Assembly: GCF_017744435.1 (NCBI RefSeq)
Contig: NZ_JAGIBG010000017.1
Span: forward strand, 35,261 to 99,260
Source of the DNA: Pseudomonas sp.
GTDB lineage: Bacteria > Pseudomonadota > Gammaproteobacteria > Pseudomonadales > Pseudomonadaceae
Length of the DNA: 64,000 nt
Direction: 5' to 3'
Position 1 is the first letter of the stretch; each line of letters opens with the position of its first letter. Of this stretch, positions 53,273 to 63,876 are shown one piece after another. Made by a program: the position numbers and the translations under genes. Under the pieces are notes generated by a model. That model was not told the DNA's origin. It saw only the letters and a program-made list of their open reading frames with translations, and made no database searches.

Positions 53273-54738
53273 CAATCTATTCCCAACTGATCCCACAGCT
53301 CATCGATACGGCGGGTGACGGCCTCGTCCTTGACGATGACCCGGCCCCATTCGCGTGTAGTCTCGCCCGGCCACTTGTGCGTGGCGTCCAGGCCCATCTT
53401 CGACCCCAGCCCCGATACCGGTGACGCGAAGTCCAGGTAGTCGATCGGCGTGTTGTCGATCATCACCGTATCACGCTTGGGGTCCATGCGCGTGGTGATG
53501 GCCCAGATCACATCGTTCCAGTCGCGGGCGTTGATATCGTCGTCGGTGACAATAACGAACTTGGTGTACATGAACTGTCGCAGGAACGACCACACACCCA
53601 GCATCACGCGCTTCGCGTGGCCTGGGTACTGCTTCTTCATGGTCACTACCGCCATGCGGTACGAGCAGCCTTCCGGCGGCAGGTAGAAGTCGACGATTTC
53701 CGGGAACTGCTTCTGCAGGATCGGCACGAACACTTCGTTCAGCGCCACACCCAGGATCGCCGGCTCATCCGGCGGCCGGCCAGTGTAGGTGCTGTGGTAG
53801 ATCGGCTTCTGTCGGTGGGTGATGCGCTCGACGGTGAACACCGGGAAGCTGTCCACTTCGTTGTAGTAGCCGGTGTGATCGCCATACGGGCCTTCCGGGG
53901 CCATTTCGCCCGGATGAATCACGCCTTCGAGGATGATCTCGGCAGTGGCCGGCACCTGCAGGTTGCTGCCACGGCACTTGACCAGCTCGGTGCGGTTGCC
54001 GCGCAGCAAGCCGGCGAAGGCGTATTCGGAAAGGGTGTCCGGCACTGGCGTCACGGCGCCAAGGATGGTGGCCGGGTCAGCGCCCAGGGCCACGGCGACC
54101 GGGAACGGCTGGCCCGGATTCTTTTCGCACCACTCGCGATAATCCAGGGCGCCGCCACGGTGGCTCAGCCAGCGCATGATCACCTTGTTGCGGCCGATCA
54201 CCTGCTGACGGTAGATGCCCAGGTTCTGGCGATCCTTGTTCGGGCCACGGGTCACGGTCAGGCCCCAGGTGATCAGCGGCGCCACGTCGCCTGGCCAGCA
54301 GTGCTGGATCGGCAGCTGGCCGAGGTCGACATCGTCACCCTCGATGACCACTTCCTGGCACACCGCGTCCTTGACCACCTTCGGCGCCATCGACACGACC
54401 TTCTTGAAGATCGGCAGCTTGGACCAGGCGTCCTTCAGGCCTTTCGGCGGCTCGGGCTCCTTGAGGAAGGCCAGCAGCTTGCCGATCTCACGCAGTTCGT
54501 CGACCGACTCGGCGCCCATGCCCATGGCCACGCGTTCTGGCGTGCCGAACAGGTTGCCCAGTACCGGGATGTCGAAGCCGGTGGGCTTTTCGAACAGCAA
54601 CGCCGGACCCTTGGCGCGCAGGGTGCGGTCGCAGACCTCGGTCATTTCCAGGACAGGGGAAATCGGAACCTGGATGCGCTTGAGTTCACCGCGCTGCTCC
54701 AGGCCACGGATGAAGTCGCGCAAATCGCGATACTGCAT
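53272..54738 (-). CDS. ubiD: 4-hydroxy-3-polyprenylbenzoate decarboxylase UbiD
   Basis: A 488-residue prenylated-FMN-dependent decarboxylase of ubiquinone synthesis. The start at 54738 ([20 protein letters not shown]) is the family N-terminus; the extension to 54807 is non-conserved. [36 protein letters not shown] and EGPYGDH mark the metal/prFMN pocket with its conserved Glu and Arg residues. UbiX, which makes prFMN, is not in the window. Confidence 0.95.
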   Translation of the reverse strand: MQYRDLRDFIRGLEQRGELKRIQVPISPVLEMTEVCDRTLRAKGPALLFEKPTGFDIPVLGNLFGTPERVAMGMGAESVDELREIGKLLAFLKEPEPPKGLKDAWSKLPIFKKVVSMAPKVVKDAVCQEVVIEGDDVDLGQLPIQHCWPGDVAPLITWGLTVTRGPNKDRQNLGIYRQQVIGRNKVIMRWLSHRGGALDYREWCEKNPGQPFPVAVALGADPATILGAVTPVPDTLSEYAFAGLLRGNRTELVKCRGSNLQVPATAEIILEGVIHPGEMAPEGPYGDHTGYYNEVDSFPVFTVERITHRQKPIYHSTYTGRPPDEPAILGVALNEVFVPILQKQFPEIVDFYLPPEGCSYRMAVVTMKKQYPGHAKRVMLGVWSFLRQFMYTKFVIVTDDDINARDWNDVIWAITTRMDPKRDTVMIDNTPIDYLDFASPVSGLGSKMGLDATHKWPGETTREWGRVIVKDEAVTRRIDELWDQLGID

Positions 54739-54819
54739 GCATGAGCCTCGTGTTGGCCGTATCGGTCGGGGTGCAGAGTGTAGCGCCGATAGGGCCGCAA
54801 TAGCCAAAGTACAGATAGC

Positions 54820-54845
54820 AAAAAGCCGGGTTTCCCCGGCTTTTC
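54820..54845 (-). terminator. Rho-independent terminator of rho
   Basis: On the minus strand AAAAGCCGGGG-AAA-CCCGGCTTTTT: a GCCGGG stem with a T run, 17 nt after the rho stop. The rho gene itself is thus closed by a factor-independent terminator. Confidence 0.9.
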
Positions 54846-54861
54846 GCGTGGTACGACGATC

Positions 54862-56121
54862 TTACTTGCGCTTCATCGACAGGAAGAACTCGTCGTTGGT
54901 CTTGGTCTGCTTGAGCTTGTCGACCAGGAACTCGATGGCGGCGATCTCGTCCATCGGGTGCAGCAGCTTGCGCAGGATCCACATGCGCTGCAGTTCGTCG
55001 TCGGCGGTCAGCAGCTCTTCGCGGCGGGTACCGGAACGGTTGATGTTGATGGCCGGGAACACGCGCTTTTCAGCGATGCGACGGTCCAGGGGCAGTTCCA
55101 TGTTGCCGGTACCCTTGAACTCTTCGTAGATCACTTCGTCCATCTTCGAGCCGGTTTCGACCAGCGCGGTGGCGATGATGGTCAGCGAACCGCCTTCCTC
55201 GATGTTACGCGCGGCACCGAAGAAGCGCTTCGGCTTCTCCAGGGCGTGGGCGTCGACACCACCGGTCAGCACCTTGCCGGAGCTCGGGATCACGGTGTTG
55301 TAGGCACGCGCCAGGCGGGTGATGGAGTCCAGCAGGATGACCACGTCCTTCTTGTGCTCGACCAGGCGCTTGGCCTTCTCGATGACCATTTCGGCAACCT
55401 GCACGTGGCGGGTTGGTGGCTCGTCGAAGGTCGAGGCGACCACTTCGCCGCGCACGGTGCGCTGCATTTCGGTCACTTCTTCCGGGCGCTCGTCGATCAG
55501 CAGGACGATCAGGTGGCACTCGGGGTTGTTACGGGTGATGTTCGCCGCGATGTTCTGCAGCATGATGGTCTTACCGGCTTTCGGCGGAGCGACAATCAGG
55601 CCACGCTGGCCTTTGCCGATCGGGGCGCACAGGTCGATGACGCGACCGGTGAGGTCTTCGGTGGAGCCGTTACCGGCTTCCATCTTCAGGCGCTTGTTCG
55701 GGAACAGCGGCGTCAGGTTTTCGAACAGGATCTTGTTCTTCGCGTTTTCCGGACGGTCGAAGTTGATGGTGTCGACCTTCAGCAGGGCGAAGTAACGCTC
55801 CCCTTCCTTCGGTGGGCGGATCTTGCCGACGATGGTGTCGCCGGTACGCAGGTTGAAACGGCGGATCTGGCTTGGCGAGACGTAGATGTCGTCGGGGCCG
55901 GCCAGGTAGGACGCATCAGCCGAACGCAGGAAACCGAAACCATCCTGGAGAATCTCCAGCACGCCGTCACCCGAGATCTCTTCGCCGCTTTTCGCGTGCT
56001 TCTTCAGCAGGGCGAAAATCACGTCCTGTTTGCGCGAACGGGCCATGTTTTCGATGCCCATCTGTTCGGCCATTTCCAAAAGATCGGTAATCGGCTTTTG
56101 CTTGAGTTCAGTCAGGTTCAT
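54862..56121 (-). CDS. rho: Transcription termination factor Rho
   Basis: A 419-residue hexameric RNA helicase. The N-terminal helix domain ([20 protein letters not shown]) and the cold-shock-like RNA-binding domain ([20 protein letters not shown] near 62-81) are followed by the ATPase: Walker [11 protein letters not shown] near 175-184, [15 protein letters not shown] (Walker B), Q/R loops near 280-290. The length is standard. No purine-rich ribosome site precedes the ATG; the leader there is pyrimidine-rich instead. Confidence 0.96.
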   Translation of the reverse strand: MNLTELKQKPITDLLEMAEQMGIENMARSRKQDVIFALLKKHAKSGEEISGDGVLEILQDGFGFLRSADASYLAGPDDIYVSPSQIRRFNLRTGDTIVGKIRPPKEGERYFALLKVDTINFDRPENAKNKILFENLTPLFPNKRLKMEAGNGSTEDLTGRVIDLCAPIGKGQRGLIVAPPKAGKTIMLQNIAANITRNNPECHLIVLLIDERPEEVTEMQRTVRGEVVASTFDEPPTRHVQVAEMVIEKAKRLVEHKKDVVILLDSITRLARAYNTVIPSSGKVLTGGVDAHALEKPKRFFGAARNIEEGGSLTIIATALVETGSKMDEVIYEEFKGTGNMELPLDRRIAEKRVFPAININRSGTRREELLTADDELQRMWILRKLLHPMDEIAAIEFLVDKLKQTKTNDEFFLSMKRK

Positions 56122-56167
56122 AAGGGGAGTGACGTAATCATGTAAGAAGGGAGAATTAAGCTGTGGC
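56122..56167 (-). promoter_or_regulatory. C-rich, G-poor rho leader (possible rut site)
   Basis: The 46 nt of transcript directly before the rho ATG contain only about three G residues and many C and U (for example TTCTCCCTTCTTAC and CACTCCCCTT). That composition is typical of Rho-loading sites, and autogenous control of rho is known in other bacteria. The whole leader after the trxA terminator is about 195 nt and has no coding frame I would support. Confidence 0.45.
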
Positions 56168-56315
56168 TTAATGAGGCCGCGCCGCTAGATGGCGACAGGA
56201 TCGCGTACTGATTCGAATTAGGGATGCTTCGGCGACGGCGTGCAGAGGGCACTGGAGAAGCAGTGCGAGGCCGAATGTAACACTTGCTTTTTTCTGCGTC
56301 TAGTGCTCTGAAAAA

Positions 56316-56344
56316 GAAAAAACCCCGCATTTGCGGGGCTTTTT
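56316..56344 (-). terminator. Rho-independent terminator of trxA
   Basis: AAAAAACCCCGCA-TT-TGCGGGGCTTTTT: an 8-bp stem of C and G with T and A runs on either side, 10 nt beyond the trxA stop. It separates trxA from rho transcription. Confidence 0.93.
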
Positions 56345-56353
56345 CACATCACA

Positions 56354-56683
56354 TCACAGGCTGGCGTCGAGGAACGCCTTCAGCTGCGACTTCGACAGGG
56401 CGCCGACCTTGGTGGCTTCGACGTTGCCGTTCTTGAACAGCATCAGGGTCGGAATGCCACGTACGCCGTGCTTGGCCGGGGTTTCCTGGTTGTTGTCGAT
56501 GTTCAGCTTGGCGATGGTCACCTTGCCTTCGTATTCAGCGGCGATGTCGTCCAGAACCGGAGCGATCATCTTGCATGGACCGCACCATTCAGCCCAGTAG
56601 TCGACCAGTACCGCGCCTTCGGCCTTCAGGACTTCGGCTTCGAAGGTAGCGTCGGTGACGTGTTTGATCAGATCGCTGCTCAT
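56354..56683 (-). CDS. trxA: Thioredoxin TrxA
   Basis: A 109-residue cytosolic thioredoxin. The active-site WCGPC is near residues 33-37 in [20 protein letters not shown], and the cis-Pro is in RGIPTLMLF near 76. The start at 56683 ([20 protein letters not shown]) has a GGAGATAT site; the longer frame to 56722 runs into promoter DNA. trxA before rho is a conserved order. Confidence 0.96.
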   Translation of the reverse strand: MSSDLIKHVTDATFEAEVLKAEGAVLVDYWAEWCGPCKMIAPVLDDIAAEYEGKVTIAKLNIDNNQETPAKHGVRGIPTLMLFKNGNVEATKVGALSKSQLKAFLDASL

Positions 56684-56720
56684 GGATATCTCCAGGGTCG
56701 TAAGCAAAAAAACGTGGCCC

Positions 56721-56749
56721 ATGATAGCGGCACCCAGGCCCTACAGGAA
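56721..56749 (-). promoter_or_regulatory. Candidate sigma-70 promoter of trxA
   Basis: On the minus strand TTCCTG (56749-56744) and TATCAT (56726-56721) are 17 bp apart, about 40 bp before the ATG. The -10 fit is fair and the -35 fit is weak. Confidence 0.4.
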
Positions 56750-56925
56750 GTCACGGACGATTGAGTGTAACTATAGTTGTGCAAGACGCCGCGAATCGAA
56801 ACTGTCACACAAGTGTCATAGCATGGAATGGCACATTGCCTTGCATCAAGGCCCGGTGTGGTGCGCGTTGGCGTCAGCCAAGGATCGTGGCACGATTGCC
56901 GGGTTACCGACCGAGAACACACAGA

Positions 56926-58428
56926 ATGCCGCATACCTCCGCGAAGAACCTGTCCCTGATCGCCGCCATCGACCTGGGCTCCAACAGCTTCCACATGGTC
57001 GTGGCCAAGGCGCACCACACCGAAATCCGCATTCTCGAGCGGCTCGGCGAGAAGGTTCAGCTGGCCGCCGGCATCGACGATGAGCGCATGCTCAGCGAAG
57101 AAGCCATGGAGCGAGGCCTGGAATGCCTCAAGCGTTTTGCCCAACTGATCAACGGCATGCCGGCAGGCGCCGTGCGCATCGTCGGCACTAACGCCCTGCG
57201 CGAAGCGCGCAACCGCAACGACTTCATCCTGCGTGCCGAAGCCATCCTCGGCCACCCGGTCGAGGTCATCTCCGGCCGTGAAGAGGCGCGCCTGATCTAC
57301 CTCGGCGTGTCGCACACCCTGGCCGACACTCCCGGCAAGCGCCTGGTCGCCGACATCGGCGGCGGCAGCACCGAGTTCATCATCGGCCAGCGCTTCGAGC
57401 CGCTGCTGCGCGAAAGCCTGCAGATGGGCTGCGTCAGCTTCACCCAGCGCTACTTCCGCGACGGCAAGATCACCCCGGCACGCTACGCCCAGGCCTATAC
57501 CGCCGCACGTCTGGAACTGATGAGCATCGAAAACGCCCTGCATCGCCTGACCTGGGACGAGGCCATCGGTTCGTCCGGCACCATCCGCGCCATCGGCGCC
57601 GCGATCAAGGCCGGTGGCCTGGGCAACGGCGAGGTCAATGCCGAGGGCCTGGCCTGGGTCAAGCGCAAGCTGTTCAAGCTCGGCGAGGTCGACAAGATCG
57701 ACTTCGAAGGCATCAAACCCGACCGTCGCACCATCTTCCCGGCCGGCCTGGCGATTCTCGAGGCCATCTTCGATGCCCTTGAGCTGCAGCGCATGGACCA
57801 CTGCGACGGCGCCCTGCGTGAAGGCGTGTTGTTCGACCTGCTCGGTCGCCACCACCACGAGGATGTGCGCGAGCGCACCCTGAACTCGCTGATGGAACGC
57901 TATCACGCCGACCAGGGCCAGGCAGCACGGGTCGAGCGCAAGGCCCTGAGCGCCTTCGACCAGGTGGCCAAGGCATGGAAGCTTGAAGAAGGAAACTGGC
58001 GCGATCTGCTGGGTTGGGCGGCGAAAATCCACGAAATCGGCCTGGATATCGCCCACTACCATTACCACAAGCACGGCGCCTACCTGATCGAGCACTCCGA
58101 CCTGGCGGGCTTCTCGCGCGACGAGCAGCAGATGATGGCCTTGCTGGTGCGCGGCCATCGCCGCAACATTCCCAAGGACAAGTTCACGGAATTCGGTGAC
58201 GACGCCGTGCAGCTGATTCGCCTGTGCGTGCTGCTGCGCTTCGCCATCCTGTTCCACCACATCCGTGGCAACCAGCAGATGCCCAAGGTGGACCTGCAGG
58301 CCGGCGAAGACAGCCTTGAAGTGGTGTTCCCAGAAGGCTGGCTGGAACAGAACCAGCTGACCCAGGCCGACTTCGCCAACGAGGCGGAGTGGCTGGCCCG
58401 GGTCGGCTTCGTCCTCAGCGTACGTTGA
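56926..58428 (+). CDS. ppx: Exopolyphosphatase Ppx
   Basis: A 500-residue enzyme releasing phosphate from polyphosphate ends. The start at 56926 gives [20 protein letters not shown], with the sugar-kinase/Hsp70-like phosphate loop [14 protein letters not shown] near 13-26. The second loop is [10 protein letters not shown] near 142-151. A C-terminal HD-like domain contains [20 protein letters not shown]. The open frame to 56761 is an unsupported extension. Its 3' end overlaps ppk by 14 nt, tail to tail. Confidence 0.94.
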   Translation: MPHTSAKNLSLIAAIDLGSNSFHMVVAKAHHTEIRILERLGEKVQLAAGIDDERMLSEEAMERGLECLKRFAQLINGMPAGAVRIVGTNALREARNRNDFILRAEAILGHPVEVISGREEARLIYLGVSHTLADTPGKRLVADIGGGSTEFIIGQRFEPLLRESLQMGCVSFTQRYFRDGKITPARYAQAYTAARLELMSIENALHRLTWDEAIGSSGTIRAIGAAIKAGGLGNGEVNAEGLAWVKRKLFKLGEVDKIDFEGIKPDRRTIFPAGLAILEAIFDALELQRMDHCDGALREGVLFDLLGRHHHEDVRERTLNSLMERYHADQGQAARVERKALSAFDQVAKAWKLEEGNWRDLLGWAAKIHEIGLDIAHYHYHKHGAYLIEHSDLAGFSRDEQQMMALLVRGHRRNIPKDKFTEFGDDAVQLIRLCVLLRFAILFHHIRGNQQMPKVDLQAGEDSLEVVFPEGWLEQNQLTQADFANEAEWLARVGFVLSVR

Positions 58429-60646
58429 GGAGCGGGTTGCTCAGGCGCTCCAGCAGGGTCGCCTGGGCACTGCGCGGGTTCTGGTTGCCGGTCGGGGTGC
58501 TGCGCACGTAGCGCCCGTCAGGCTGCAAGGTCCAGGCGTGGGTGTTGTCGGTCAGGTAGCCTTCCAGCTCCTTCTTCACCCGCAGCAATAGCTTCTTGCC
58601 CTCTACCGGGAAGCAGGTCTCGACGCGCTTGTCGAGGTTACGCTCCATCCAGTCGGCGCTGGACAGGTAGATCTGCTCTTCGCCGCCATTGAGGAAGTAG
58701 AACACCCGCGTGTGCTCGAGGAAGCGGCCGATGATCGAGCGCACCTGGATGTTGTGCGAAACCCCCGGAATACCTGGGCGCAGGCAGCACATGCCGCGCA
58801 CCACCAGGTCGATCCTCACGCCCGACTGGCTGGCCTTGTACAGCGCCTTGATGACCTTGGCGTCGGTCAGCGAGTTGAACTTGGCGATGATGTGCGCGGG
58901 CTTGCCATCCAGGGCGAACTGGGTCTCCCGGGCGATCATGTCGAGCATGCCCTTCTTCAGGGTGAACGGCGCGTGCAGCAGCTTCTTCATGCGCAGGGTC
59001 TTGCCCATGCCGATCAGCTGGCTGAACAGCTTGCCGACGTCCTCGGTGAGGGCGTCGTCAGAGGTCAGCAGGCTGTAGTCGGTGTACAGGCGGGCGTTGC
59101 CGGCGTGATAGTTGCCCGTACCCAGGTGCGCGTAACGCACGATCTCGCCCTGCTCGCGGCGCAGGATCAGCATCATCTTGGCGTGGGTCTTGAAGCCGAC
59201 CACGCCGTAGATCACCACCGCACCGGCTGCCTGCAGGCGGCTGGCCATCTGCAGGTTGGACTCTTCGTCGAAGCGCGCGCGCAGCTCGATCACCGCGGTG
59301 ACCTCCTTGCCGTTACGCGCCGCATCCACCAAGGCGTCGACGATCTCCGAGTTGGCCCCGGAACGGTACAGGGTCTGGCGCACGGCGAGCACGTGCGGGT
59401 CCTTGGCGGCCTGGCGCAGCAGGTCGATCACCGGGGTGAAGGACTCGAATGGGTGCATCAGCAGGATGTCCTGCTTGCCGATCACGCTGAAGATGTTGTC
59501 GGCGTTCTGCAGCAGCTTGGGGATGGCCGGGGTGAACGGCGTGTACTGCAGCTCCGGATGGCTGTCGAGGCCGGTGATGCTGAACAGACGGGTCAGGTTG
59601 ACCGGGCCGTTGACCTGGTAGAGCTCGCTCTCGCTCAGGCTGAACTGCTTGAGCAGGTAGTCCGACAGGTGTTTCGGGCAGGTGTCGGCGACTTCCAGGC
59701 GCACGGCATCGCCGTAGCGGCGCGAGAACAGCTCGCCGCGCAGGGCGCGCGCCAGGTCGTCGACTTCTTCGGAGTCCAGCGCCAGGTCGGCGTTACGGGT
59801 CAGGCGGAACTGGTAGCAACCCTTGACCTTCATGCCCTGGAACAGGTCATCGGCGTGGGCATGGATCATCGACGACAGGAAGACATAGTTGTCGCCTGGG
59901 CCACCGACTTCTTCCGGCACACGAATGACCCGTGGCAACAGGCGTGGTGCCGGGATGATCGCCAGACCGGAATCGCGGCCAAAGGCGTCGACACCTTCGA
60001 GCTCGACGATGAAGTTCAGGCTCTTGTTCACCAGCAGCGGGAACGGGTGAGTCGGGTCGAGGCCGATCGGGGTGATGATCGGCGCAATCTCGTCGCGGAA
60101 GAAGCGGCGTACCCAGGTCTTGAGCTTGGGCGTCCAGTAGCGGCGACGAATGAAGCGGATGGCGTGCTTTTCCAGCTCCGGCAGCAGTACGTCGTTGAGG
60201 ATCGCGTACTGGCGCTCCACCTCGAAGTGCACCAGCTCACTGATGCGCGCCAGTGCCTGGTGCGGCTGCAGGCCGTCGGCGCCGGCCAGTTCGCGGGCGA
60301 AGTTGATCTGCTTCTTCAGGCCGGCGACGCGGATCTCGAAGAACTCGTCGAGGTTGCTGGAGAAGATCAGCAGGAATTTGAGGCGTTCGAGCAGCGGGTA
60401 CGATTCGTCCAGCGCCTGTTCCAGCACGCGGATGTTGAATTGCAGCTGCGAAAGTTCGCGATGAATGTACAGGCTGCTGTCGTCCAGGCCCGGGACGGCG
60501 ATGGCCGGCGCAGGCGCGGGGGCCGGGGCGGCGGCTTCGACCACCGGCTCCACGACCTCGGGCAGGTCTGGCGGGGTCTGTACCATCTCTTCGGGGACTG
60601 CCTGGGCATCCTTGATCGCGACAGGGGTTAGCACTTCATTATTCAT
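58415..60646 (-). CDS. ppk: Polyphosphate kinase Ppk
   Basis: A 743-residue kinase that makes polyphosphate from ATP. The first 50 residues are a Pro/Ala/Glu-rich extension ([17 protein letters not shown]); the conserved part starts at [20 protein letters not shown]. Phosphorylated and catalytic His residues are recognisable in [15 protein letters not shown] and [12 protein letters not shown], within the phospholipase-D-like C-terminal domains. It is convergent with ppx, the degrading enzyme. The ATG at 60646 has an AGGAACG-type site. Confidence 0.94.
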   Translation of the reverse strand: MNNEVLTPVAIKDAQAVPEEMVQTPPDLPEVVEPVVEAAAPAPAPAPAIAVPGLDDSSLYIHRELSQLQFNIRVLEQALDESYPLLERLKFLLIFSSNLDEFFEIRVAGLKKQINFARELAGADGLQPHQALARISELVHFEVERQYAILNDVLLPELEKHAIRFIRRRYWTPKLKTWVRRFFRDEIAPIITPIGLDPTHPFPLLVNKSLNFIVELEGVDAFGRDSGLAIIPAPRLLPRVIRVPEEVGGPGDNYVFLSSMIHAHADDLFQGMKVKGCYQFRLTRNADLALDSEEVDDLARALRGELFSRRYGDAVRLEVADTCPKHLSDYLLKQFSLSESELYQVNGPVNLTRLFSITGLDSHPELQYTPFTPAIPKLLQNADNIFSVIGKQDILLMHPFESFTPVIDLLRQAAKDPHVLAVRQTLYRSGANSEIVDALVDAARNGKEVTAVIELRARFDEESNLQMASRLQAAGAVVIYGVVGFKTHAKMMLILRREQGEIVRYAHLGTGNYHAGNARLYTDYSLLTSDDALTEDVGKLFSQLIGMGKTLRMKKLLHAPFTLKKGMLDMIARETQFALDGKPAHIIAKFNSLTDAKVIKALYKASQSGVRIDLVVRGMCCLRPGIPGVSHNIQVRSIIGRFLEHTRVFYFLNGGEEQIYLSSADWMERNLDKRVETCFPVEGKKLLLRVKKELEGYLTDNTHAWTLQPDGRYVRSTPTGNQNPRSAQATLLERLSNPLLNVR

Positions 60647-60859
60647 CTGACGTTCCTGAGGACGTTAACGCCCTATGATCAATTGAGCGGCAAGATAAGC
60701 GCCCATTATGACGGCTGTGTTACAGCTTCGCGCAAGCCGCGACTTAAGGCTGCCGGTATTGTCCGTGCAGGAATTGTTCACGTCGAGACACATTTGGACA
60801 CTTTCACGAATGCGCGCGAAGGGGTAGGCTGCGCGTTCATTTCGCCAGCACCTCAGAAA

Positions 60860-61504
60860 ATGCTCCAACAATTCCTGCAGGATTTCGGCTACTTTGCCCT
60901 TTTTCTAGGCACCTTCTTCGAAGGCGAGACCATTCTGGTACTTGCGGGATTCCTTGCGTTCCGCGAATACATGGACATCAAGCTGGTGGTCCTGGTGGCC
61001 TTCTGCGGCAGCTACGCCGGCGACCAACTGTGGTACTTCATGGGCCGGCGGCACGGGCGCAAGATCCTCGCGCGCAAGCCGCGCTGGCAGGCCATGGGTG
61101 ACCGGGCGCTGGAGCACATTCGCCGCCACCCGGACATCTGGGTGCTGAGCTTCCGCTTCGTCTACGGCCTGCGTACGGTGATGCCGATCGCCATCGGCCT
61201 GTCCGGCTACTCGCCGCGCCGCTACCTGCTGCTCAACGGCATCGGCGCTGCCGTATGGGCCCTGGCACTGGGCCTGGCGGCCTACCACTTCGGCGCCATC
61301 CTCGAAGGCATGCTGGGCAGCATCAAGAAATACGAGCTATGGGTGCTCGGCGGCCTGTTGCTGCTGGGTGGCCTGCTCTGGCTGCGCCGGCGCTTCCGCA
61401 CCATCCGCGCCGAGCGCCGCGCGGCGGCAGACGAGCAGCCCGCCAGCGCTGAGCAGCAGGTAGCCGCCGAGAAGCAGCCAGAACACGGGCACGACCACCG
61501 CTAA
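60860..61504 (+). CDS. DedA family membrane protein
   Basis: A 214-residue inner-membrane protein of the DedA/SNARE-associated family. The start at 60860 (MLQQFLQDFGYFALFLGTFF) gives the family N-terminus; the frame from 60683 adds a non-membrane leader. FEGETILVLAGFLA, GDQLWYFMGRRHGRK and RFVYGLRTVMPIAIGLSGYS are the conserved re-entrant and Arg-rich motifs. These proteins translocate or scramble lipids in recent studies. The polar tail (about 185-214) overlaps the gene on the other strand. Confidence 0.92.
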   Translation: MLQQFLQDFGYFALFLGTFFEGETILVLAGFLAFREYMDIKLVVLVAFCGSYAGDQLWYFMGRRHGRKILARKPRWQAMGDRALEHIRRHPDIWVLSFRFVYGLRTVMPIAIGLSGYSPRRYLLLNGIGAAVWALALGLAAYHFGAILEGMLGSIKKYELWVLGGLLLLGGLLWLRRRFRTIRAERRAAADEQPASAEQQVAAEKQPEHGHDHR

Positions 61505-62638
61505 GCCCAGCGTGCCGGCCAGGTACAGCGCCGGCACCAGCGTCAGCAGGCGCGCCAGCTCCAGGCGCACCGCCCACGGCCGCTTTTCCAGGGCCGCTCC
61601 CAGCACGAACAAGCCGAACGCCATCAGCGACCAGCCCAGCACCAGTGCCGCGGTTGGCACGCGCTCGGCCACGTCCATCAGATAACTGCCCAGTGCGATG
61701 TAGGCGGCGAACTGTGCCGCCACGTACACCTGCCACGCCCGGCCCAGGGCAATCTCGAACTTGCGGAACAACGCCAGGTTCTGCTTCGCCTGTGGATAAG
61801 CCGCCGCGACATCGGCCGGGCGCCAGCCGGTGGGCATGAACCAGATGCGCAGCTTGTCCTTCCAGCTGCGGGTACGGCGGGCATCGCTGCACAGCTGGGC
61901 GTAGAACTGCAGGTTGGCCCACAGCGGGTTCCAGCTGGCCAAGGGCGTGGTCACGCCGAACACCACCGGCTCGGCCGGGTCCTCCTCCTTGAACGTGCCG
62001 AACAGACGGTCCCAGATAATGAACACGCCGCCGTAGTTGCGATCCAAGTAGGCAGGATTCTGCGCATGGTGGACGCGATGGTTGGATGGTGTGATCAGCA
62101 CCCACTCAAGCCAGCCGAGCTTGGGGATGTGCCGGGTGTGCACCCAGAACTGGTACAGCAGGTTCAGCGACGCCACGGTGATGAACACCACCGGAGGCAC
62201 GCCAATCAGCGCCAGCGGCAGGTAGAAGATCCACGAGAAGATGAAACCGCTGCTGGTCTGGCGCAGCGCCGTGGTGAGGTTGTACTCCTCGCTCTGGTGA
62301 TGCACCGAATGCGCCGCCCACAACACGTTGCGTTCATGACCCAGGCGGTGCAGCCAGTAGTAGCACAGGTCGTACAGCACGAAGGCCAGCAGCCAGACCC
62401 ACACGGCGTTCTGCGGCAGACGCAGCAGCGCCAGGTGCTCCCAGGCCAGCGCATAGGTCAGCAGCCCTACCCCCTTGGTCAGCAGGCCGGTGCTGGTGGA
62501 CAGCGCGCCGGTGCTGAGGCTGTTGATCGAATCGGCCAGGGTGAAGTTGCGCTGGCCGCGCACGCGGTCGGCAATCAGCTCCACGGCGATCAGCACGAAG
62601 AAAAACGGCACGGCCAGCAGAATCAGGTCCATGGGCAA
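61337..62638 (-). CDS. Sterol desaturase/fatty acid hydroxylase family membrane protein
   Basis: A 433-residue membrane enzyme with the di-iron His boxes of the ERG3/SUR2-like superfamily: HRLGH near 97-101, HSVHH near 110-114 and HRVHH near 188-192. It probably hydroxylates or desaturates a lipid; the substrate is unknown. About 130 residues of extra hydrophobic C-terminus follow the catalytic part. The last 56 codons lie opposite the dedA 3' end. Both frames appear real, with membrane-type residues up to the polar Gln-rich tail. Confidence 0.88.
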   Translation of the reverse strand: MPMDLILLAVPFFFVLIAVELIADRVRGQRNFTLADSINSLSTGALSTSTGLLTKGVGLLTYALAWEHLALLRLPQNAVWVWLLAFVLYDLCYYWLHRLGHERNVLWAAHSVHHQSEEYNLTTALRQTSSGFIFSWIFYLPLALIGVPPVVFITVASLNLLYQFWVHTRHIPKLGWLEWVLITPSNHRVHHAQNPAYLDRNYGGVFIIWDRLFGTFKEEDPAEPVVFGVTTPLASWNPLWANLQFYAQLCSDARRTRSWKDKLRIWFMPTGWRPADVAAAYPQAKQNLALFRKFEIALGRAWQVYVAAQFAAYIALGSYLMDVAERVPTAALVLGWSLMAFGLFVLGAALEKRPWAVRLELARLLTLVPALYLAGTLGLAVVVPVFWLLLGGYLLLSAGGLLVCRRAALGADGAEAPAQPEQATQQQQAAEHP

Positions 62639-62745
62639 CGCTCGGTAAGGTTATCCACAGAGATTAGGATGCGCCTGCCGTAATCCCTATGGCCACATCT
62701 GCCAAACTAGAGGACATTTAGCGCCTCGAAAATGGAGTAATGAGC

Positions 62746-63411
62746 ATGACCAAGAAAGTAGCGGTGATTCTTTCCGGCTGCGGCGTCTACGACGGCGCCG
62801 AAATCCACGAAAGCGTGATCACCCTGCTGCGCCTCGACCAGCGCGGCGCACAGGTGCAGTGCTTTGCGCCGAACATCGCGCAGATGCACGTGATCGACCA
62901 CCTGACTGGTCAGGAAATGCCGGAATCACGCAATGTGCTGACCGAATCGGCGCGCATCGCCCGTGGCGAACTGAAGGACATCCGCGAGGCCAAGGCCGAA
63001 GACTTCGATGCGTTGATCGTGCCAGGCGGTTTCGGCGCGGCGAAGAACCTGTCCAACTTTGCCGTGGAAGGCAGCGGGTGCACAGTGAACCCAGATGTAC
63101 TGGCGCTGGCCGAAGCGTTTGCCGATGCCTGCAAGCCGGTTGGCCTGATCTGCATCTCGCCGGCGCTGGCGGCGAAGATCTATGGCCCGGGCGTGATCTG
63201 CACCATCGGCAATGACGCGGGCACCGCGGCAGCTGTGGAAAAGATGGGCGGCAAGCACGAAGAGTGCGATGTACATGACATCGTCGAAGACACCCAACGC
63301 AAGCTGGTGACCACCCCGGCCTACATGGTGGCCAAGTCGATCAGTGAAGCGGCCAGTGGCATCTACAAGCTGGTGGACCGGGTGCTGGAGCTGACCCACG
63401 AAGGGGCGTGA
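62746..63411 (+). CDS. elbB: Isoprenoid biosynthesis glyoxalase ElbB
   Basis: A 221-residue DJ-1/PfpI-superfamily protein with an amidotransferase-like fold. VAVILSGCGVYDGAEIHESV near 5-24 and LIVPGGFGAAKNLSNFA near 86-102 are typical ElbB segments. The nucleophile elbow region VGLICISPALAAKIYG contains the conserved Cys near 132. Relatives show glyoxalase activity. An ATG at 62740 also exists, but GGAG has normal spacing only to 62746. Confidence 0.92.
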   Translation: MTKKVAVILSGCGVYDGAEIHESVITLLRLDQRGAQVQCFAPNIAQMHVIDHLTGQEMPESRNVLTESARIARGELKDIREAKAEDFDALIVPGGFGAAKNLSNFAVEGSGCTVNPDVLALAEAFADACKPVGLICISPALAAKIYGPGVICTIGNDAGTAAAVEKMGGKHEECDVHDIVEDTQRKLVTTPAYMVAKSISEAASGIYKLVDRVLELTHEGA

Positions 63412-63864
63412 TCAGCCCTTGCTCAGGCGGGTCAGGATTCGATCCAGGGCATTGGCGAAAGCCTGCTTCTCGCGTTCGCCATAGGGCGCCTGCCCGCCTC
63501 CGACCTGGCCCTGCTCACGCAGCTCGGTGAACAGGTTGCGCACCGCCAGGCGCTCGCCCATGTTGCGTTCGTCGAACTCGCGGCCACGTGGGTCCAGGGC
63601 CGCCACGCCCTTCTTGATCAGGCGGTCGGCCAGCGGCACGTCGCTGCAGATCACCAGCTCGCCGGGCACAGCGTGCTCGACCAGGTAATCGTCGGCCGCG
63701 TCCATGCCGCTGGGCACCACGATCAGGCGAACGATCGCGAAGGCCGGCTTGGCCACGGCCTGGCCGGCCACCATCACCACTTCGAGCTGGCGCTTGAGGG
63801 CGAATTTGACGATCAGGTCCTTGGCTGCCTTGGGGCAGGCGTCGGCGTCGATCCAGATGCGCAT
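63412..63864 (-). CDS. UPF0178 (YaiI/YqxD) family protein
   Basis: A 150-residue protein with a PIN/NYN-like nuclease fold signature: MRIWIDADACPKAAKDLIVK at the N-terminus, VPSGMDAADDYLVEHAVPGE, and VICSDVPLADRLIKKGVAAL with acidic residues that could bind metal. The function is not established. It is convergent with elbB, with stop codons directly adjacent (63411/63412). A perfect inverted repeat begins about 12 bp upstream of its ATG. Confidence 0.9.
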   Translation of the reverse strand: MRIWIDADACPKAAKDLIVKFALKRQLEVVMVAGQAVAKPAFAIVRLIVVPSGMDAADDYLVEHAVPGELVICSDVPLADRLIKKGVAALDPRGREFDERNMGERLAVRNLFTELREQGQVGGGQAPYGEREKQAFANALDRILTRLSKG

Positions 63865-63876
63865 TCAGTTAAATCT

